Assembly (NCBI GenBank): GCA_022376515.1
Contig: WTXI01000024.1
Location: 62,001 to 126,000, forward strand
Origin: Lactifluus volemus
Taxonomy: Eukaryota > Basidiomycota > Agaricomycetes > Russulales > Russulaceae
Length of the DNA: 64,000 nt
Direction: 5' to 3'
Shown here: piece by piece, positions 45,984-57,900 of the stretch
Layout of the letters: each line of letters opens with the position of its first letter
Position numbering within the stretch: position 1 is the stretch's first letter
Made by a program: the position numbers and the translations under genes
The notes under the pieces: model-generated
The model's input: only the letters and a program-made list of their open reading frames with translations
Databases searched by the model: none
What the model was told of the DNA's origin: nothing

Positions 45984-46934
45984 CTAGAAATTGGACCACG
46001 AGATTAGCTCATCGCGGGATCCTGGGCCTTCGTCCATCTGGACAGTGACACCGAGGGAGGACGTGCGCATTGGACGACTGGCTTTGAGTCCCTTGGTCGG
46101 TTTGACGAAACACCACGCCGGCACGGCGCCCATTTCGACCTCTCCAGGCTTGACAAACGAGTCGCGACCGACGACACACCAGCCATCGTCGAACGACTTG
46201 ACCATGGTGACTCTCTCGCCGAGCGAAAGGACAAGCTCGTCCGGGAGCACCGGTGAAAATAGCTGACGGACCTTGCGGGCCTCGACGCCTCCGAAGGACG
46301 ACGCAGCACTGAACGAGGATACGGTCGATAGTGGGCGACTGATGAAGCTGAAAAACGAGTTGCGCAGTGGAGAGCGAGGGCCGTCCGCACTGACGTAAGT
46401 GACAGTGGAGGTGGAGCGCGAGTGTGAGGTACCGAGGGGGTTGGGTGGGGGGAGCATGCTGCTAGCCGCTTTAGCAAACGAAAACGGACGGGTCATGGTT
46501 CCAGTCTCGTGGTGAAAGCGTATAATGTCCTCTTTGGTCGCATCGGGACGAACAATATCCCGGTTGGGCATTACAATAGAGTCCGTTAAATTGGCCCTTG
46601 AAAACTGATCTGATGGGCCCTTGGGGACCACCCTAATAGTAAGAGTCAATCGCAAGAAAATAAATTTACAGTAGTGGCCGACTTGCCTGGAAGAAACTCC
46701 TTTTTCGTTGCTCTCCGAAAGCACACCTTTTATTGTGAGGAAAGCGCCTTGCCTATCTTTGCTGCGCTGCTTGCGAGCATGCTTTCTATATGTGCGGATG
46801 CCCAGCCACAGGGAGACGGCAGCGAGCGTGGCACAAGCGAAGGCGATTCCGGTGATGACCATGGGTGTGATTGGATTCGAGATGGAATTATCAGCAGTCG
46901 AACCACGAGAAAAGAGCTGCGGGAATGGAGCCAT
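45984..46934 (-). CDS. Single-pass membrane protein with C-terminal SH3 domain
   Basis: From ATG 46934 (MAPFPQLFSRGSTADNSISN) a short extracellular segment is followed by one transmembrane span (PMVITGIAFACATLAAVSLW), a basic stop-transfer (RTYRKHARKQRSKDR), and a cytoplasmic Ser-rich linker. The C-terminus holds an SH3 domain: LFSPVLPDELVLSLGERV, VKSFDDGWCVVGRDS, and GAVPAWCFVK carry the ALYDY-like, WW and PxxY-type positions. The protein ends in SRDELISWSNF. A 54-bp segment at 46633-46686 has GC-AG borders (AG followed by GCAAGT, acceptor TATTAG) and no in-frame stop, so it can be either spliced or retained as 18 extra codons. The topology resembles SH3-containing membrane proteins such as Sho1 or Fus1, but with one span; no name can be given. 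Confidence 0.75.
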   Translation of the reverse strand: MAPFPQLFSRGSTADNSISNPITPMVITGIAFACATLAAVSLWLGIRTYRKHARKQRSKDRQGAFLTIKGVLSESNEKGVSSRQVGHYCKFIFLRLTLTIRVVPKGPSDQFSRANLTDSIVMPNRDIVRPDATKEDIIRFHHETGTMTRPFSFAKAASSMLPPPNPLGTSHSRSTSTVTYVSADGPRSPLRNSFFSFISRPLSTVSSFSAASSFGGVEARKVRQLFSPVLPDELVLSLGERVTMVKSFDDGWCVVGRDSFVKPGEVEMGAVPAWCFVKPTKGLKASRPMRTSSLGVTVQMDEGPGSRDELISWSNF

Positions 46935-47902
46935 AATGGCAAAAAAATTTATCTTTTCAGCCTTGACGGAGGAAAAGTGAGCGTAAAAAAGAGTGGAAGG
47001 GATCAAGGAATGACTTGAGAGGGAGAGTGCAGGTAGAGAGGGCTTATGATACCCGCGAAATGACTGCGGGTTGCAGAGCCCAGCCTAGAAAGATATACAG
47101 GAAGAAGGGAGTGGTTAAGCGGTTGTCGTTGAAACAGAGACTGAATAGCCAGCTCATGTCCACTCGCTCGTCTGACCGCGGAATCGGATTACAGGCCCGG
47201 GATACTACGGATATGGTAACTGTTTGGACTGAAAGGTAACAAGGCACCCTTTTCGTTCACACTCACTATTCCATCGAGCCATCTCTGAGCAGCGATATAC
47301 AGCTGTTCTGACTTTCCTCAGGACTGTACAGTGCTACCACAGTTTTGAATCGGGGACGGAGGATTCCATTCTCTGCGTTGGCCTAGCGACAGCGATAGGG
47401 CCGCTCTTCCAGTTCTCTTATACTCATTTATTATTGGCCGCGGTAGCTCGCGTAGATAGGAAATAAAGTCCCCCATCACCCCCATGCCTGACCCCGCAAA
47501 CCAACCTAGCCCCGCCCTGCAGAACCCCAGCCCCCCCACGCCCAGCCAACCCTCTCACGACCCCGCCGTCATGCCATCTCGCAAGTCCGTACCGAGATGC
47601 ACACCTGAATTTACTTCCCCAACTCCACAAGCCAGGAGTCATAGCCTGCCCAAATCAAAGTTGCCATCCAAATTGTCTCTGCCTTGTTGGAAGTGGCTTC
47701 AATCCAGACCTTCCCACACCCCCCTCTCCACAGAGGGTATGCTCTGGCCTCCTTGCCTCCATGAGCACCCACTTTGACCGCACGTCTCTGCTCGCCAGAC
47801 ACCTCTCGCTTGCCTTTGCTTTCCCCTTTACGTCAGCCGTCCACGCCCGCTTTCGCTACCAGACACAACATATTACTAGCAAATGTATGCAGTTGAAAAA
47901 TA
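46935..47902. other. Intergenic between the MFS and SH3 genes
   Basis: About 970 bp. Open frames present are low-complexity (Pro/Ser-rich near 47480-47780) and not supported as genes. It holds the promoter of the SH3 gene and the 3' flank of the transporter. Confidence 0.4.
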
Positions 47903-50389
47903 CTATGTTTCGTCATTATTATTTGAGATTCCACGCATTAGGTCGTACAGTCCAAGATCTCGTTCCACCTGGCCAGCCTCGAGTCAGGAGAACGGTGCAG
48001 CACCAAGGCCAAGCAGGGAACGAACCTGCTTCTTCATCAGCATATCTCCCCGGCTTGCTGGAGATCTAAACACTTCATCTATCATTTCCAACGATACGTT
48101 TGCTGTCTCCGGAACTATATACGTGGCCCAGAGATACGCAAAGAAACACGCGCTCCCGAAAACTCCAAAGGTTAGCCTTTGTAAAACACTGTTAATACGC
48201 GATAGACGATATAAATTTCCAGCGAGGGCTCACGCAGGGGAGTTTTCCATCAGTGGTGGCGTCATAAGACCAACCATGACTGAGCAGTTCGTGATGTACA
48301 AATTAGCAAATGCTGGAGGAGAGAGGGGTGAGGGCATACAGTTGTTCAACCAGTTTGACGCAGTCGATACCGCAGCACCTTTCCCCCTCATGGATAATGG
48401 AAACACCTCGTTCGGAAGGACCCAACCGATAGGTCCGAAACTGAGACCATATGCTGCAGTGAAGAGGTACACGCAACTGGACAACCTTGTTATCGCAATA
48501 GCGGATAAAAGGTCAACAGGTCGACATACGCAACAGCAATCCAGGCAGCGATCGAGTGACTACCCCATTCATTCCCGAATTCAAAGACCTATTACTCACT
48601 AGTCAAAGCACCTGTAGCGGTCAACAATATACAAGACAGGCATACCAGCAATGCGATGGATAAATGAAATGCTGTCATCGCGACACTGCCTGCTCGGAGC
48701 AGAGGCTTTCGCCCTATCCAAGAAGGTAATTGTGGCTAATAATGGGCCACCACGCAAAATTACTTACCCCATTTGTCGATATACAATATGGCCGGAAACA
48801 CGGCCAAGAATTGAACAATGTTTATACCCCCGGCTACCAACAGATTGACCGTATTTCCATGGAGACCGAGGCTTCGCATTAGCAGCGGACCGTAGTATAT
48901 CAGGGCATTGATGCCAGTCCATTCTGTAAGTGGGTGAGATTAAATTTCGGTCCGTGCTCTAAAATACGGCACCACTACTCGTGGCTAACCGGGCTGAATA
49001 GCCAGCGGCACTCACGTTGAAAGAACATAACCATCACCCCAACGAGGGTCCGATCGATATATCGGTTATCAAAAAGCCTAGCCCATGCCAAAGCTTCTTT
49101 GCGCAGAGGTGGACCTTCGCAAATCGGACTTGACCTCTGAAGCATTATCGCTTCGGCTTCCATTTCCATAAGTTCGATCTTTGGAATATGAGATGTGGCG
49201 TTCTGTTAGAGTTGCAGGCGGACGGACCTGAATCAGTGGGTCTGTCCTTGCCTCAGACAAGGGACGAAGGCGTAATGCAGCGAGAGAGGCGAGAGCCGCT
49301 TCCTTTTGGCCTTGAAGGACTAGAAGACGTGGAGAATGAGGCAACGCGAAGGATCCCAGACCAAGAAGGATGCCAGGGATGAGCTGCAACGCCAACGGTA
49401 TTCGCCAAGACAAACTCCCCGCAACTAAAAGATGGCGTCAGCGGGCATAGTACTAGACAAAAGACCCCCCCCCATTTTTTGGAGAGCGCACCTACCGTTG
49501 CGCGTAAAAAACCCGGTCCAGAAGCCAACCACGCACCCGAGGACAATGGAAAACTGTTCCATCGCCAGCAATGATCCCCGCACCTCGGGTGGACTAATTT
49601 CCGCCATGTACAAAGGAGAGAGCATGCTGACGTGATATAGTAAGTCAAGCGTATTAATTGTTTTGTATGAAGATAGACGAGGAGGCGAGAAACGGGTAGA
49701 GAGGGAATGTGTTTTACCTGAGTGCGCCGACGCCGAGACCACCGATTGCCCTTCCACCAGTGAGCTGCGTGAGAGATTGGGCCCATGTCTGTAGGGCGGA
49801 ACCTATGCAAAAGACAGCTTTGGAGTACAAATCAGCCGCCAATGAACGCACAAAACGGTGTCGTCGGGCACGAAAAGAATACGCACCACACGCAGAAGCG
49901 ATGGACGTCCGCCTCGAAACCTTGTCCGTAATTAACCCAGCGCCAAGCGCACCAAATAGACAGCCCAACTCTAACACAGCCGCTATTTTTTTTTAATTTT
50001 TTAATTTGAAAAATTCATCAATAAAAAATATCCAGATCCGAACCCAAAAAAAAAAAAAAAGGGAAACGTACTCATGAGTCCGCGCTCCCAAGCCCCACTG
50101 GCCAACGTGTGACAAAGTCCTCCATGACGAGCACGTTGGCGATGACACCCTGATCGTAGCCGAAGGTGAGTCCGCCCAAGGAGGCGAACACGGCGCAGCG
50201 TAGCGCATACGTGTTGGAGCGCAGCCCGGCTAGACCTGTTGGACCGTACGCGTACGAGTAGTGTTCCCCGTCGGGATGCACCGTGAGCGTGCCACCACGG
50301 AGATCTGCCTGCTTCGTGGGGGAGGGGGAAGAGGGGAGCAGCGGGGAAGATACATCTGCCTCTGCTGGTGTGGTATAGTCCGAAACCAT
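47903..50389 (-). CDS. MFS sugar transporter (apparent one-base frame break)
   Basis: Multi-exon gene from ATG 50389 (MVSDYTTPAEADVSSPLLPS), stop at 47903-47905. Typical hexose-transporter motifs appear: CAVFASLGGLTFGYDQGVIA in the first span, ELGCLFGALGAGLITDKVSR (loop 2-3 motif with R-R at the end), GGRAIGGLGVGALS, MAEISPPEVRGSLLAMEQ (PESPR/PEVRG region), an EWTGINALIYYGP span, YGLSFGPIGWVLPNEVFPLS, MRGKGAAVSTASNWLNN, and the PETANVSLEMIDEVF tail motif. These place it in the sugar porter family (plasma-membrane monosaccharide/H+ symport or facilitator). The first coding exon has a frame break at about 50100-50103 (TTGGCCAGTGG): one extra C would give SGAWERGLM before the intron. An earlier in-frame non-ATG extension exists but I prefer 50389. 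The C-terminal exon encodes AGQVERDLGLYDLMRGI. Confidence 0.9.
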
Positions 50390-50831
50390 CTGGGTTTGGT
50401 CCAGGCTCTCGACGGAGCGAAAAGTGTAAAGCGTCGAGTTGTAATATCCAAGTCGTCTTAGGCGCCTTTCAAGGCTCCCGTTCACAATATAAATATGACT
50501 TCAATTCGATTTGCTAGTAGTGCACGGCAAAGCGTGACAGTGTGCGAGACATGAATAAATACGTAACGAATAATAAAAATAAGCACAGAGCATGCAACTT
50601 CATGTACTATTCGACAAAAGGAATAAAGGTATTGATGCGGGATCGCAAGAGGGCTCGTGTGAAGAAAAATTAAAATGAGTCAATGAGCACCTGAATTACT
50701 CGTACACATGACAAGAGGGCCACGGCCAGTTTCCCAAGAAGAGGAGAAAGAACGGGGAAGACAGGGCAGGTAGGATACAATGAAAGGGCGCAAATGGCTG
50801 GGAGAAATTAAAGGGTGGCCAGATACAAAAT
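50390..50831. other. Short intergenic region
   Basis: About 440 bp between the MFS start and the stop of the serine-rich membrane protein gene; it holds the MFS promoter. No coding signal beyond an in-frame upstream extension of the transporter frame that lacks an ATG. Confidence 0.4.
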
Positions 50832-52105
50832 TTAAAACGCTTTCGGTGTTGTCGGGACAGGATGGCTCTCTATGGGGTATACCGAACTAGTCATCGTCAG
50901 AGTTGAGACACGATGGGACTGGTCATCCGTTGCTACGGTCGGGGCGTCCAAAGCGGCAATGAGAGAGAGAAGAGCGTGGTCGTTCGCCTCTGCGTGAACT
51001 GTGCCAGCAGTAGAGGCAGAATTGGAGCGTGCACGCTTGGCAGTTGAGATTGAGGACTTGCGGGATCGCGATGTCCGGTCGGAGAAAGGGTCGGCATGTT
51101 GAAACGCGTTAAAGAAGGGGTTACCACCACCACTCCTTCGCGGCTCTGAATCATTACTTGTTCGCGGTGCGGCGTCATCACTGAAAGGGTTCTCCGTATA
51201 GATATCCTGCCGCTCATTTGCGGAGTCACCCATGATGAGGACCTCTGCAGATTCCCAACGGTGGGTTTCCGAGTCTGTAGCTTGTGGCGTTTGACGGGCC
51301 GCGACGTTTGTAGAGGACATAGTATCCGATGGCGATGTATGCAGGGTGAGGAATGAGTCGTTACCAACACTTGCTGCTCCATCCCATGAACCACCCAGAC
51401 GAATGGCAGGCGATGGAAGAGGTATATCAATTGAGAGCTCCTCCGCAAGGCCGGGATGGTACTTGGCAAAATTTGGCATTGTCGACAGATCGAATGAATT
51501 GACGTCAGGACCATTGGCCTTGTCATCTGCCAGCGAACGAACGCTAGGGTCCTTCTCAAACAGAGCGAATTTGTGGCTATCATGAGACTTTGGCCTCGCC
51601 TGTCGGTTGATCTCCCCTGGAGGCGATTTTCCCGGTGGTCGTTACTGTCCTCGAGTTGGTGCCACTGCCTTTCCTTCCCGGTACTCGAACTCCCGGTACC
51701 ACGGTAAGCGGTTGGAGGACCACGAGCAAGGGGCTGCCTAGCTCGGGCGAGTGTGCGTTTCTTGAAGAGCGAATACACGGCAAACATTGTCAAAACCGTG
51801 ACGAGGAACACTGCAGCAGATATACCGAGTACGGCACCTGTTGACAGTGAAGGATGGGCCGAGGCCGATGTGGAAGAAGAAGAGGCGGAGTCAGTTTGAG
51901 TGGGGGTTGAACCGCTGTTACCTGACTGGTTGGGGTCGAGCGAGTCGGAGGTGGGGATAGATGAAACAGAAGGCCCGAGCAACAAGCTACTCAGGCTGAC
52001 GACAGCAGAGGTCGCTGTCGCGCCGCCTTCAAGTCCAGAAGCGGAGGGAGCATCGAGCGGATTGGTTGTCTGACGTCTGACAAGTTGATGATGTGGGCGG
52101 TGCAT
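50832..52105 (-). CDS. Ser/Thr-rich single-pass membrane protein, unknown function
   Basis: From ATG 52105 (MHRPHHQLVRRQTTNPLDAP) a Ser/Thr-rich, presumably O-glycosylated outer region leads to a single transmembrane segment (TGAVLGISAAVFLVTVLTMF) and a basic juxtamembrane KKRTLARARQ. The cytoplasmic part contains SHDSHKFALFEKDPSVRS, then MPNFAKYHPGLAEELSIDIP, NPFSDD and NPFFNAFQHADPFSD motifs and ends TSSVYPIESHPVPTTPKAF at 50832. Between these parts the reading frame shifts by one base near 51627-51633 (a GGGAAAA run on the coding strand), most simply one missing base. The architecture is like fungal Mid2/Wsc-type or mucin-like surface proteins, but there is no Wsc domain. NPF motifs suggest interaction with EH-domain endocytic proteins. 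Confidence 0.65.
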
Positions 52106-52742
52106 GAAGGGGCTTGGAAAGAAGGGGGGACGAGTAACTAAGGAATTTCCTTGAAGAAGGGGAGATGTAGAAAAGAAGAAAAAAATAGGAAATAAAAGAA
52201 AAAAAGAAAGTGATGACGAGTGTGTGATGCTCTAGAGAGCAATGAGATAAACATTCAATTGTCAAGTACGAATCACGCACCGTAAAAGAGGTGAGAAACG
52301 AACGGAACAGATGGTCTCAGTGATCGATGCAGTGCTCGAGGTGGGAAGAGTTCTACCCTTACTTGGAAGAACGTTACTCATAACTCCGACTCGGCACTTG
52401 CCATTTGAAACCCGACTCTCTATCTTTTCATTGTATTGGTAGTCAAACGAGCCATATTTTGTATTCCTTCCCTCGACCGCTTCGGGTTTGAATGGACGTT
52501 GTCTCCCTAACCTTTGAATTTGCGAGGGTAGTCCATATATTGTCTTGCATCAGCGTTTCGTGTTTCAGTTAAGCGACGTGCCTTACTGTCTGGCATATGT
52601 TCATTGGTCAATCGATTCATTTCCACCTTTCTCACGGGGTTCAGTAGTTTCCGTTAAGAACAAGCTGGCAGATACAGTAGTCGAAACTCGACTTTCTTTA
52701 GATTTTCTTCCCTACAACTTACAGTTCCCCCTTGCGGTGCCT
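52106..52742. other. Intergenic region
   Basis: About 640 bp. It contains the promoter of the Ser-rich membrane protein gene (A/T-rich near 52170-52220) and the 3' flank of the downstream oxidoreductase. No supported gene. Confidence 0.45.
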
Positions 52743-54173
52743 TCACTTCTGAGTGACAATCGCTTCCACTTCCGGCCGGACGCTTTCGAGCATGTCTTTC
52801 GTGGTCTTCGTCGGGTTCCATCCCAGTATTCTTGCCCTCTCTGCCTTGCACCGCGTATTACTACCGAGGAAAGGTCCCTGATTTTCTCGAGGTCAGTCTC
52901 GGCGAATACTCATATACAATGAAAAGTAATCACTCCAAAGTACTTTTGAGCCTCCTCATCGGTGAAAGAGGTAGGCTGAGGACTCTTTGCCTTGCCCAAG
53001 TCATACAATACCTGCGAGTACGTTTGCGCCAGGTCGGAAAGCCTATATTCACCGTTCTCAGCGAAATAATATCCCTCACGACCGTGCGGGACGTTCGGGT
53101 CAGAAAGGGCGGCGTCGAAAAGGATTTGATACATTTCGGCCACTACAGTGGATTTAGGAACAATCAGGACACAATAGACAGACGATAACTCACGCTCATG
53201 AATTTCCACATGTGGCCACGTATTCTTTCCTTCACCAATCACTCCGCCCTGGCCCCTATCCAAGCTCGCCTTGATCGCAAGGGGAATCTGGATAGAGTGG
53301 CGATTTGAAATGCCGAGATCATAAAGCTTCCCCGTTGCAATTCCCCAGATAGTGGGAGGTAAAATGATGTATGTGCGAGCATAGCCTGTATCGCATCCGT
53401 GGAAAGGACCGAGTTAACAAACTGTCACTTGTAAAGATAGAACCAAAGAAAGACTGACCCTCCTTGTCTGCGCCAACCACTGCCGAGTCGACGGGGCGGT
53501 GCAGAGCCGTTTCAGGGATACTCTCGAATTGCTCAGGGTTGGTATCAACATAAATGACATCCGAGCCATGTAGGCCAGCGGCATTGTCCATGATGACACC
53601 TTAAAGAATTATATATAACCAGGGTCCAACGTCCACAGACAATAGGGAGAATTACCTGTTCCTGACTGCACGAACAAAGTCAATTAATAGGTCAATAGTG
53701 GTAGTCCAGCATCAGCGCACTGTGTGGATAAAGATAGGGACCTCGCCAGTCTTGTCATGGCGCGCTTTCAAGCCACGAAGGATGGCGCTGATAGCCTCCA
53801 CACTATCTGAATCCGCCTATAGGTTGGGTTCAGTACAACAACATACAAAGACGATAGCGATCCAATTACCGTATGGATAACAACGTTCGATGTAGCGGTG
53901 ACCTCAGTAATCTTGCTAACATCTGACAGCGACGCAACGACGGTGTTGATACCAAGTGTGTTCAGCACTTTCGCTTTTTCACCATTCCGAACGAGTGCGG
54001 TGATTTCAAACGTATCCCTCTTGGGATGATTTAGTAAACGCTGGAGAACGGTACCACCAATGTAACCTGAGGTAGGTCGACGCCTAGGTCAACATGCCAG
54101 TGCCGCTTGGTACGGAATATTAAAAAAACGGACCTGTAGCACCGGTGAAGAAGATATGAGTCTTGGATGTCAT
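52743..54173 (-). CDS. NAD(P)-binding protein, NmrA/nucleoside-diphosphate-sugar epimerase-like
   Basis: Multi-exon gene from ATG 54173: MTSKTHIFFTGATG, continuing YIGG after the first intron, gives the Rossmann GxxGxxG motif. Then come GGTVLQRLLNHP, FEITALVRNGEKAKVLNTLG, ASNVVIHT, VEAISAILRGLKARHDKTGE, IFIHTSGTG, ARTYIILPPTIWGIATGK, GEGKNTWPHVEIHE and EMYQILFDAAL, and a last exon with LGSNTRCKAERARILGWNPT and MLESVRPEVEAIV, ending at 52743. This matches the fungal atypical SDR proteins of the NmrA/epimerase type that bind NAD(P). The catalytic YxxxK of classical SDRs is not obvious. Substrate unknown. Intron phases agree throughout the parts I checked; no frame break was noticed. Confidence 0.8.
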
Positions 54174-54951
54174 TGTAAGCCTGATGTTACGGCGTGTGCT
54201 CCACTACTCCTATATATCGCGACAATGTCCACATATGATATCGCGTCTGCGGCTTAGTAAACCAAGGTTTCCAGACATACATACTTCAGGGGTTGCGCCT
54301 TGATCTGGTAGATGAGTAAGATAGGTCCCGAGGGAGCGTGAGGGTGACATTTTTGAGTTGCCGCAACACGTTGCAACGTTTCAGGCTTACTCCGATCATC
54401 AAAGATATTCTCCAGGGGTAGAGTACTGTACTTGCAATGAGAATGCCATAAATTAATATCCGTTGCTGACATATCGTAAGGAGAAAACAAGATCCGGTTT
54501 ACGGTTATACACGGTATTTTTTTTTCACCGGTGTTCATCTTTGTATTATCTTATGGATGACATCTCTCACGCACCGCCTGAAATCACAACCAAGTACAGC
54601 TTAGTTCGCTTTACTTACTTTTGATCGACTGTAGTTCATCATGATGCCAGTGGATGTAAGGGTATTACTTCAACGTTTGATCGTTTTAGAATAATTATCT
54701 TTCGAATTTGACCACAACCAATAATATGTACCGACTTGAGGTCGTTCACCCATCTGTCTTTTGATTTATTCCGCCTTGGAAACATGAGTTCCTGATTGTG
54801 CTTTTACTATCATCTTATTTCACTCTATTGACCCTCTCTTTCTCTTCTCTTACCTCGCTCGAGTCCCGTGAGGGCCTCCAATTCCTCGATTCTACCTTGA
54901 TTTGTTGACTGTATCTTTGTTTAGACCCAAAAGTCGCTACCCTGGTCGGAA
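54174..54951. other. Divergent intergenic region
   Basis: About 780 bp between the divergent oxidoreductase and Zn2Cys6 gene starts. A T/C-rich tract (54810-54900) precedes the regulator start and probably belongs to its 5' leader. No coding signal. Confidence 0.45.
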
Positions 54952-57900
54952 ATGTCTGCGAAAGATCCCCACTCTTACAACACCCAGCAAGAACAATGGG
55001 CCGCGTTGCAGCCTCGACATCAGCCAGCGTACACCTATCCTCAGCTTCCAGAAGATAGATCATATCTTGACCCCCAAACGTTACCTTCTCATGAGCAGCC
55101 ATCCGGTGTCACAACGTCTTCCTTCGATTATGGCCCTACGTTCAGTCAGATGTCTCAGTCATCCACACTACTTCCTTCGCAAGAGCAGTATCCACATTCT
55201 GAATCCTCCCAAGTTCAGTATCCGTCCTATCCCATCCTGGCTATGCCGCCGGTCATCAGCAATCTCAGCACGACTATTTCCCCGGTTCCCAGCAGCCCTT
55301 TGATTCAGCGGTTCCTGCAATGCCCGATTCGTCTTCCCCTGCCCAATCGGTCTCGGGCACGTACACCTCCCCCCCACCCTTTCCCCACCAATTTTCTGAG
55401 CTCATTCAGCCTTACGATTTCGGCGCTCGCTCTTCCCTGCCTATTGTCAATGCCCCTGACACCCTTGCCTCGGCATTCTCCGCATTTGATGTTTCTCACC
55501 ACCATGGTCAGACCACGGCGAGCAACAAACGCCAGAGATCAGAGGAACAGGAGGAGGAGGAGGGAGGAGACACCAACGCTCAGGCACGCGGGGATGCTAC
55601 CCAACTGTCACCGGCAGAAAAATTGAAGCGAGCTTGCGCGCGTTGCAGGGGTCTCAAGGTATGTCACCTAACCAATAAATAGGATTTCAACAAAGTGTTC
55701 GTGGATAGGTCCGCTGCCAGTTTAGGGACGACAATGACACCTGTGATCGATGTATCAAGGCCTCTCAAGAGTGTATTATCCCAGGTCGGAAGCAGAGACG
55801 ACCTCCACCGTATGTTGCAATGTCAAAAAGCAGATCAATGTCGGCTTCTTACTTTGTTTATTCTTTAGCAAACGCGAGCTTCTTCTCAACAAGATCCATG
55901 ATCAAGCTACTCAAATTAAAGATCTCATGGCCCAGCTCGAGTCGTTACAAACGGCTGACAAAAAAACTGCCCAATTGACGGCCAGTCTTCATACAGAGCT
56001 CGCACGTTCCTCAACTCTGGGATCCCCACGAAGCGGATCATTTGCAGAATCTGGTTATTTAGATGCAACCTCCACATATGATACCTCTTCCATCAGTGCC
56101 GCGGATTCTGGAATCAGCCAAGAAAACCAAGAGTGGATGACAAAAGCCCGCGAAAACCTCGACGCATTCGGCGAGTTCATCCGCCTGGGGGGCTCTAGTG
56201 CGGACAAGAAGGATCTTGTCGTCCAAGACCTAGAGGACTCCAGTTCGAGTGATGAGGGCTACCATCTTGCTAGGGAGAGCAGTGGGAGCGAGGGTGAAGC
56301 TGATGTTGATATTGACCATCCGTACGCTGGAAGGCACACCCCCATCCGCGAACGGAGGCTTTCCCGCAAATCGTCCCCTAGCGATCACAAAAAGATGTTT
56401 GGCCTCCCCGGGCAGGCAAGCCCGTTTGGCATGATGGCCGCACTCAGTGTCAAAAAGACTAGGTCAAAGAGACCCGCGAGCACTGTGAGCGACACGAGCG
56501 ACTTAGGGGTGGCAAATGAGGATTTCTTCCGATCCCGTGGGTGTCAGAAACCGAACATGAGTTCTCCTAGCTAATGCGACCGTAGCTGTGGATCCTGATC
56601 CGATGAGACTCGATCCTCCTGGTCATCGCGTACCTTCTCTCCTACGGAAGAACATTATCACTTCCGCAGAAGCCGAAAAATTGTTCAAAATGTATGCACT
56701 TTCCTCTGGCTGTTTTCGACCTCGCCTGATCTCCTGTCAGATACTTTGATTGGATGAACATTTCTGTTTCACTCCTCGACCCCAAACTCTACACGGCTCA
56801 GCGGGTTTATTGGAGGTGTTCTTTTTTATTCACAGTTAGTCAGTCGCAGTCACCCCAATCGGAGGTAGATCCCAGCTCACAGATTGTGCAACAGTATGTG
56901 CGATCGCGTCACGGTATGACACCGAGCGTCCGGATCTGTATCCAACTGCCATGTTATACGCACGACAAGAGGCTGCTGGTGCGTTCTTAGTCGGCCCAAA
57001 GCGCGTCGAAACTGTCCAAGCTTTCTATCTACTGAGCTTGTATCCGATTCCCCCTCGTCGATGGGAAGAAGACCGTTCTTGGATCTACCTCGGTCAGGCC
57101 GTCCGCGTGGCCCAAGATATGAATCTCCACCACCCGAACACGGCGACGCCCCGCAACGAGCTTCATGCTCGCGAGATGTTGAACCGGACACGCGCTTGGT
57201 TGAACGTCTTCAATCTCGATCGCTCCCTGGGATCACAGTACGGAAAGATGTCGATTATAAGCAACGCAGACTACGTAGCCAATCATTCCCACGAGTGGTG
57301 GAATTCTTCAGAGTACAATATCGAACACTTTGATGTCCACCTCTGCGCTTACAATGCTGAGTTGAGGGTGCTTAGTGGCTTTATGACGAAGGTATATAGC
57401 AATCCTGAGCATCCAACTGGCTTAAATAAGGTAGGGATCCAACCAGATCGCCCTTCTCTTGTACGCTGACCTCTTCTAAGGAAATCGATCTGGGGCGGCT
57501 CGCAACTGAAACCGACGACAACATCGAGAAAGTGCGAATGCATTGGTTCAGCAAATTAGAGCAGACGGATACCAATGACCCTCAAAATCGCTTCCGGATA
57601 GGCCTCTTGAAATTAGGGTACAGCTATGCGAGGCTAGTGGCGTTGGCGTTTGGTTTCCAACACGCTTTCGGCAAAAGCAACACAGATGAGAACCCCTTTT
57701 TGAAGAGAGTATGTTTTCAACCTTGGATCATATCTGTCATCTAAAAATTAATTTCCGGTCTTATAGTGTATTCGTGCCGCATCAGATGTGGTTAGCGTTA
57801 TGGTTGACGACATTGGGACGGATTCACAGAGTGAGTACAATCCAGGAGAAATTTTGCTTACTTCGCCTAACTCCGGTACTGACAGGGATCTATGTCCGAC

